From: an uncultured Bacilli bacterium | GTDB lineage: Bacteria; Bacillota_I; Bacilli_A; RFN20; CAG-826 | Direction of reading: 5' to 3' | DNA: 19,529 bases | NCBI GenBank assembly: GCA_934168325.1 | Contig: CAKPNG010000029.1 | Location: forward strand, 1-19,529 | Shown here: one piece after another, positions 16,403 to 19,529 of the stretch | Layout: every line of letters starts with the position of its first letter | Position numbering within the stretch: position 1 is the first letter of the stretch | Position numbers and translations under genes: made by a program | The notes under the pieces: model-generated | What the model was told of the DNA's origin: nothing | What the model saw: the letters and a program-made list of their open reading frames with translations, nothing else | Database searches by the model: none

Positions 16403-17269
16403 TTATTTATTAATTGATTCTACTTTTAAATATTTTCCATATAAATTAATAGCAGCTCTATCTAATCCTAAATAGACCTTACTATCATTTATTCCATATT
16501 TATTAAGAGACTTAATAATATCCTTTTTACATCTTTTTGATATTATTATATTTGATACAATTTGTTTATTAATCCAATTTTCACCTTCATTTTTATCTAG
16601 TCCATAAATGGCAAATAAGCCATCTTGAGCTTTCATTCTAGCATTATCTTTATTAGCGGCAACGAAATAAGTTTTTAATAAATCATTTACTCTGATTTCA
16701 TACTCAAAAGTAGGATATTGGCTTCTTATCTCATGATATAAATGATGTACTGCAATGCTATTATAATAATCGCCAATTCCTAATATTCTACCTTTATTTG
16801 CGTTACAATATCTTAAAAGATTACTTTGATCTACATTAGTTAAAAAAGGAATACAAGATAAACATAAAATAGTGTCACTTGAATGATGCTTTATTTCTTC
16901 TTTTTTACATTTAAATACAAGCACCTCACCATCAACATCTTGATTTTCACATGCAGCAAAATAAAGAGCAACTAATGGATTGAGTGTTAAATCTAATAAT
17001 CGTGTTTTAACACCGTAGTGTTGCATTTTTACTAAATTTGATAAATGATCAAATTTATTAAACTCTTCAGGGTACTCTATTTCTATATTATGACAATCCG
17101 AAAATTCATTTGATTCGTCATTTCTAAACGCAGATGGAAGCAATGAAAAATTAAAATTAGAATGTCCTCTAAAAAGTAATATATTATTTGGATTATTTTT
17201 GGTATAAATTTCATCGGCTTCTTCAATATATCTAATAAAGTCTATGAATGAATTGCATATCTTTTTCAT
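16403..17269 (-). CDS. FRG-domain protein, 288 aa
   Basis: A soluble protein of the FRG family. The name motif FRG is present (LLFRGHSNFNFSLLPS, 31-46), followed by MQHYGVKTRLLDLTLNPLVA (82-101), the most conserved block, and ALYFAAC (101-107). FRG proteins are found scattered in bacteria and phage, often in defence or mobile regions; the biochemical activity is not settled. The start overlaps the stop of the upstream gene (ATGA), and the lipoprotein gene begins nine bases after its stop. Its expression would follow the G-run promoter. Pairing an FRG protein with a surface lipoprotein is unusual. Confidence 0.85.
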   Translation of the reverse strand: MKKICNSFIDFIRYIEEADEIYTKNNPNNILLFRGHSNFNFSLLPSAFRNDESNEFSDCHNIEIEYPEEFNKFDHLSNLVKMQHYGVKTRLLDLTLNPLVALYFAACENQDVDGEVLVFKCKKEEIKHHSSDTILCLSCIPFLTNVDQSNLLRYCNANKGRILGIGDYYNSIAVHHLYHEIRSQYPTFEYEIRVNDLLKTYFVAANKDNARMKAQDGLFAIYGLDKNEGENWINKQIVSNIIISKRCKKDIIKSLNKYGINDSKVYLGLDRAAINLYGKYLKVESINK

Positions 17270-17619
17270 AAAATAATATCAAATCTTTTTACATCAAAAG
17301 TGTTTTTAGTTTCACTTATATCGAAATAAATACCTAAATGGCAATCACACTTACTAACAAAAAAATCTATAGAAAACTCAAGAGTAAAAGAATCATTTAT
17401 TAAATCGTAACTTTTATAAAGAACAATATTATTTCTATTTTCTTTTTTTATGTTGAAATTATCAGTTAAATTCTCTTTTAATTCAGCATAAATGGGTTCT
17501 GAATATATTCCTTTCCGATCGGAATTAAAAATAAATTTCAATTTAGTTTTCTTATTATTTCCTGATTTGTTTGTATTAGATACACTGATTATGTTAGCAT
17601 AACCTTCGACATAGTACAT
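17266..17619 (-). CDS. Hypothetical protein, first gene of the FRG operon, 117 aa
   Basis: Not recognised. The sequence is beta-rich with alternating polar and hydrophobic residues (YVEGYANIISVSNT, then LKFIFNSD, then FTLEFSIDFFVSK), one CDC pair near residue 94, no signal peptide and no membrane segment. AGAGGTG lies seven bases upstream of the ATG, a strong ribosome site, and the stop overlaps the FRG start as ATGA, so the two products are probably made in similar amounts and may work together. It sits directly behind the phase-variable promoter. Confidence 0.75.
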   Translation of the reverse strand: MYYVEGYANIISVSNTNKSGNNKKTKLKFIFNSDRKGIYSEPIYAELKENLTDNFNIKKENRNNIVLYKSYDLINDSFTLEFSIDFFVSKCDCHLGIYFDISETKNTFDVKRFDIIL

Positions 17620-17643
17620 TTTTCTTCACCTCTATTTTTATAA

Positions 17644-17674
17644 ATTTTACCCCCCCCCCCGCCATATTTGTCAA
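17644..17674 (-). promoter_or_regulatory. Candidate phase-variable promoter with a G11 tract in the spacer
   Basis: A perfect -35 TTGACA (17674-17669) and a -10 TAAAAT (17649-17644; five of six) are separated by 19 bases, of which the last 11 are an unbroken G run (C11 on the plus strand, 17650-17660). Loss of two G would give the optimal 17-base spacer; the present length should be weak. Such homopolymers slip during replication and switch promoter strength, as known for other bacterial surface-antigen genes. Transcription would start near 17637, about ten bases before AGAGGTG, and serve the 117-residue protein, FRG protein and lipoprotein. Confidence 0.75.
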
Positions 17675-17755
17675 TCAAAAGCGACTCTTATAGAACTATT
17701 GATTAGGTATATTCTTTTATAAACTTAAAAGAGAAAGATAGATTTTATTAATTCA

Positions 17756-17838
17756 CATCCTAAGTGAAATATCGCATCCTTAAGTGAGCTAGAAAGAAAA
17801 TGATAGGGTGTGTAACTTCACACCCAAGGTGTTATATT
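17756..17838. repeat. Cluster of direct repeats and stem-loops downstream of the IS66 relic
   Basis: CATCC-TAAGTGA at 17756-17767 is nearly repeated as CATCCTTAAGTGA at 17775-17787. Next, GGGTGTG (17806-17812) and CACACCC (17819-17825) form a perfect 7-bp stem with loop TAACTT, and a smaller GGTG/CACC pair follows into the relic. On the minus strand these lie just after the IS66 transposase tail, so they are most likely the remains of the element's end. They also lie 80-160 bases upstream of the G-run promoter and could bind a regulator. Confidence 0.45.
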
Positions 17839-18015
17839 TCACCCACTTAATTTATTTTTGCTTTTGTAAAATTGAGACCGAGGCAAAAGAGCCTCGAAGC
17901 TTTTATCTTTTATATTATCTAAAAGAAAGTCTAAATAGTCTCCAGGATCTAATTCATTTTTATACGCTAAATCAATTAAAGTCATTAAAATGCATGCGTA
18001 AATTACTAAATGTAT
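17839..18015 (-). pseudogene. IS66-family transposase C-terminal relic
   Basis: A minus-strand frame of 58 sense codons before a TGA (17841-17839) reads ...IYACILMTLIDLAYKNELDP, then GDYLDFLLDNI and FEALLPRSQFY. This matches the C-terminal end of IS66 transposases, where a helix is followed by N-x-L-x-P-x-x-YL-x-x-LL and a final LLPW. It has no start codon of its own and lies directly after the Fic stop, so only the last piece of the element remains. The family call is by eye. Confidence 0.6.
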
Positions 18016-18020
18016 TCCTA

Positions 18021-19070
18021 TTAAATCAATTCATATCTTCTTATTCTTTTATTTACAAGTATTGGTTTTAAATAGCCATTATTTGATAATTCTACACACC
18101 AATTGATAATTGTCCTATTCGATACTTTAAATATAGAAGCTAGTTCTATTGGTGTGAACCTAGTAACTTTGTTATCAATTAAATATTTATATAGAGTTTT
18201 AGCTTTTTTAGATAAGTGACTAAGTCTTTCTACTTCATTATTTTCTGTTTCTTTTATTGCTATTGATACAACTTTTGAAGCATATAATTTAAAAATTCTA
18301 AGAAAATATTTAACCCAGATTTCTATATGAGGAGGATTATTTCTTCCATCATAATATAAAATTGGAAGTCCCATTTGTATTGAGTCGTAGTATTCATCAA
18401 TGTCATATGACATATATTCTTCTAATGATCCTATATTTTTAAATCCATAGCCGCATAAAGAAAGATAATAACTTGATATAATTCTGGCAGTCCTTCCATT
18501 TCCATCTTCAAAAGGATGAATTGTAACTAATTGATAATGTATAATTGCTGCTTTAATTAATGGGTGATCATCAGATTTTTTAATATATTCGATTAATTGA
18601 TCTAACAATAATTCAATATCTTTATATTCAGGAGGAATATATGCTGGAGTGCCATCATCATTCCAAACAGCAAATAAAACTCCAGCTGGCATTGGACCTC
18701 TAATACCTATTTTTTCTGATGATTCGCCTTTACATATTATTTTTTGTACATCTAAAATTAATTTCTTAGAAATAGATTCACGATTAGCAAGTTTAGTTTC
18801 TAAAAATTCAAGTGCTAAATAATAATTTCTAATTTCTTGTTCAGGTTTTAAAAAATGTCTATTTTTAGATTCAATAGCATCTTTAGCTTGTTCAAAAGAT
18901 AAAGGATTACCTTCGATTTTATTAGAAGCATATGATGATCTCTTCTTGGTATTTTTCCTAAATTTATTAGACATACTAATAGGAAGATCTACTCTATTAA
19001 GAGAATCTTTATTTCTTTCAATTTCTAAAATATAATTTAAAATTTCATTATCAATAATAACATTCTTCAT
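18021..19070 (-). CDS. Fic-family protein with N-terminal inhibitory motif and C-terminal winged helix, 349 aa
   Basis: The catalytic motif HPFEDGNGRTAR (185-196) is complete, so the enzyme can probably transfer AMP (or a related nucleotide group) to a target protein hydroxyl. SNKIEG (49-54) matches the inhibitory motif (S/T)xxxE(G/N), whose Glu blocks the ATP pocket; this makes it an N-terminally self-inhibited (class II) Fic protein. IPPEY (145-149) is the usual flap-region segment. The last 75 residues (SKKAKTLYKYL to NNGYLKP) look like a winged helix, as in many chromosomal Fic proteins, which may bind its own promoter. It appears monocistronic; its ribosome site is weak (AAGAAAAG). No antitoxin gene is adjacent, consistent with internal inhibition. 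Confidence 0.92.
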   Translation of the reverse strand: MKNVIIDNEILNYILEIERNKDSLNRVDLPISMSNKFRKNTKKRSSYASNKIEGNPLSFEQAKDAIESKNRHFLKPEQEIRNYYLALEFLETKLANRESISKKLILDVQKIICKGESSEKIGIRGPMPAGVLFAVWNDDGTPAYIPPEYKDIELLLDQLIEYIKKSDDHPLIKAAIIHYQLVTIHPFEDGNGRTARIISSYYLSLCGYGFKNIGSLEEYMSYDIDEYYDSIQMGLPILYYDGRNNPPHIEIWVKYFLRIFKLYASKVVSIAIKETENNEVERLSHLSKKAKTLYKYLIDNKVTRFTPIELASIFKVSNRTIINWCVELSNNGYLKPILVNKRIRRYELI

Positions 19071-19089
19071 ATTCTTTTCTTACGAAAAC

Positions 19090-19133
19090 ATTATATCAAT
19101 TTTTCACTATTATTTCATTATTTTTTCACTATT
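19090..19133 (-). promoter_or_regulatory. Fic promoter with repeated operator-like sites
   Basis: A perfect TATAAT (19095-19090) lies 17 bases after ATGAAA (19118-19113; four of six -35 bases). On the plus strand TTTTTCACTATT occurs at 19100-19111, inside the spacer, and again at 19122-19133, just upstream of the -35; the copies are 22 bp apart, about two helical turns. A protein bound there would block the promoter; the winged-helix end of Fic is a candidate. Confidence 0.55.
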
Positions 19134-19483
19134 TAAGCATATTTATAAAGTCGTTTTTTATATCATATTATATTTAAATAGACTTTTGATAAGATAAAAT
19201 CCGTTAAATACTATGTGTCATATTACTTTACTATAATTAGTTATAGTATCAATAGGCATTGTTAGTTAAATTGTTATTTCAACAATCGTAATTAATGTAA
19301 AATATGCCTAAAACTGTTTATGAACTTTATAACATAACATTTCATAAATGTGACTACCAACAAATTCACTCGGGAGTTTGACAGTTAGATAATCAAAAAA
19401 GCCAAAAATACAACAAATTGATCGATTTATATATCTTAAGATATATGGTCGATTTTTTATTTAACAGTTTTTAATTTATTTTG
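19134..19483. other. Non-coding region with several inverted repeats
   Basis: No gene seen. Small palindromes are present: ACTATAA-TTAG-TTATAGT (19230-19247), TAGGCAT/ATGCCTA arms at 19253-19259 and 19304-19310 enclosing ATTGTT/AACAAT (19270-19286), and the larger hairpin at 19421-19458. The purpose is unknown; it is the divergent control region between Fic and a plus-strand gene beyond the window. Confidence 0.4.
19421..19458 (+). terminator. AT-rich terminator-like hairpin before the last promoter
   Basis: ATCGA (19421-19425) pairs with TCGAT (19449-19453) and the inner ATATATCTT/AAGATATAT arms (19429-19446) extend the stem, with two wobbles and one bulged base; six T residues follow (19453-19458). 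No plus-strand gene lies just upstream, so it could end an unseen short RNA or insulate the next promoter. The stem is AT-rich and thus weak. Confidence 0.4.
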
Positions 19484-19522
19484 TTGTATTTTGTTGTATT
19501 TTATAGTATAATAATTAAGAGG
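19484..19522 (+). promoter_or_regulatory. Promoter and ribosome site for a gene beyond the window
   Basis: TTGTAT (19484-19489), a 17-base spacer and a perfect TATAAT (19507-19512), then AAGAGG at 19517-19522 seven bases before the window ends. The -35 lies in a tandem TTGTTGTATT repeat (19481-19500) whose inverse occurs once at about 19406-19416, so the promoter may be under regulation. The short promoter-to-ribosome-site distance implies a very short leader. Confidence 0.55.
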
Positions 19523-19529
19523 TAAAAAC

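Noticed and set aside
17879..17896. CGAGGC/GCCTCG hairpin as a Fic terminator
   Set aside because: The 6-bp stem lies within the IS66 relic reading frame and no real T run follows on the minus strand; probably chance, though weak termination is not excluded.
17808..18071. An 87-codon plus-strand open frame
   Set aside because: It is antisense to the IS66 relic and the end of Fic, low in complexity, and lacks a ribosome site.
19200..19320. Nested inverted repeats as a possible tRNA or structured RNA gene
   Set aside because: No anticodon-arm or T-arm signature, the stems are not concentric, and the sequence is too AT-rich for the pairing to be persuasive.

Overview
The window is a strongly AT-rich stretch of bacterial chromosome. 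Genes end in TAA or TGA and Trp is TGG, so it uses the standard bacterial code. Strong AGAGG/AAAGGAGG ribosome sites, a collagen-like lipoprotein with DUF6273-type tail, BspA-type leucine-rich repeats and an anaerobic ribonucleotide reductase suggest an anaerobic, gut-type low-GC Firmicute or Mollicutes-related Bacillota (Erysipelotrichia/RF39-like). This is inference from gene content; no rRNA or tRNA is present. Nearly all genes are on the minus strand and many belong to families found in defence or accessory islands.

Layout. (1) 65-1562 (-): an AAA15/RloA-type ATPase overlapping a TOPRIM (RloB-like) partner that stops after 77 residues, so the pair looks broken. (2) 1925-3235 (+): a 12-TM MFS-like transporter, followed in frame by 39 protein-like codons and a two-way terminator hairpin. 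(3) 3604-4642 (-): an AbiF/AbiD (Abi_2, HEPN) protein behind its own promoter and a short hairpin leader that looks like a small RNA or attenuator. (4) 4838-11729 (-): a tightly overlapping eight-gene operon: XRE-membrane regulator, a Cys-containing hypothetical, nrdG, nrdD, calcineurin-like phosphoesterase, a 42-residue small ORF, a dTMP-kinase-like P-loop kinase, and a leucine-rich-repeat protein fused to a beta-class DNA methyltransferase. (5) 11978-13270 (-): an orphan AbiEi-type antitoxin with a near-consensus promoter and a gene broken by one stop codon. (6) 13613-17674 (-): a three-gene operon (117-residue unknown, FRG-domain protein, large collagen/InlB-like lipoprotein) whose promoter carries an 11-base G run inside a 19-base spacer, the layout of a phase-variable promoter. 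(7) 17756-19133 (-): an IS66 transposase tail with stem-loops, then a self-inhibited-type Fic protein with a repeated site over its promoter. (8) 19134-19529: non-coding, ending in a promoter and ribosome site for a plus-strand gene just outside the window.

How it fits together. Region 4 could make and balance deoxynucleotides without oxygen (NrdD/NrdG plus a deoxynucleotide kinase) and ends in a DNA methyltransferase; joint regulation by the XRE-membrane protein is likely because the genes overlap. Region 6 would switch a surface lipoprotein and an FRG protein on and off together through slippage in the G run. The strongest leads are the phase-variable promoter, the LRR-methyltransferase fusion and the AbiF leader RNA.
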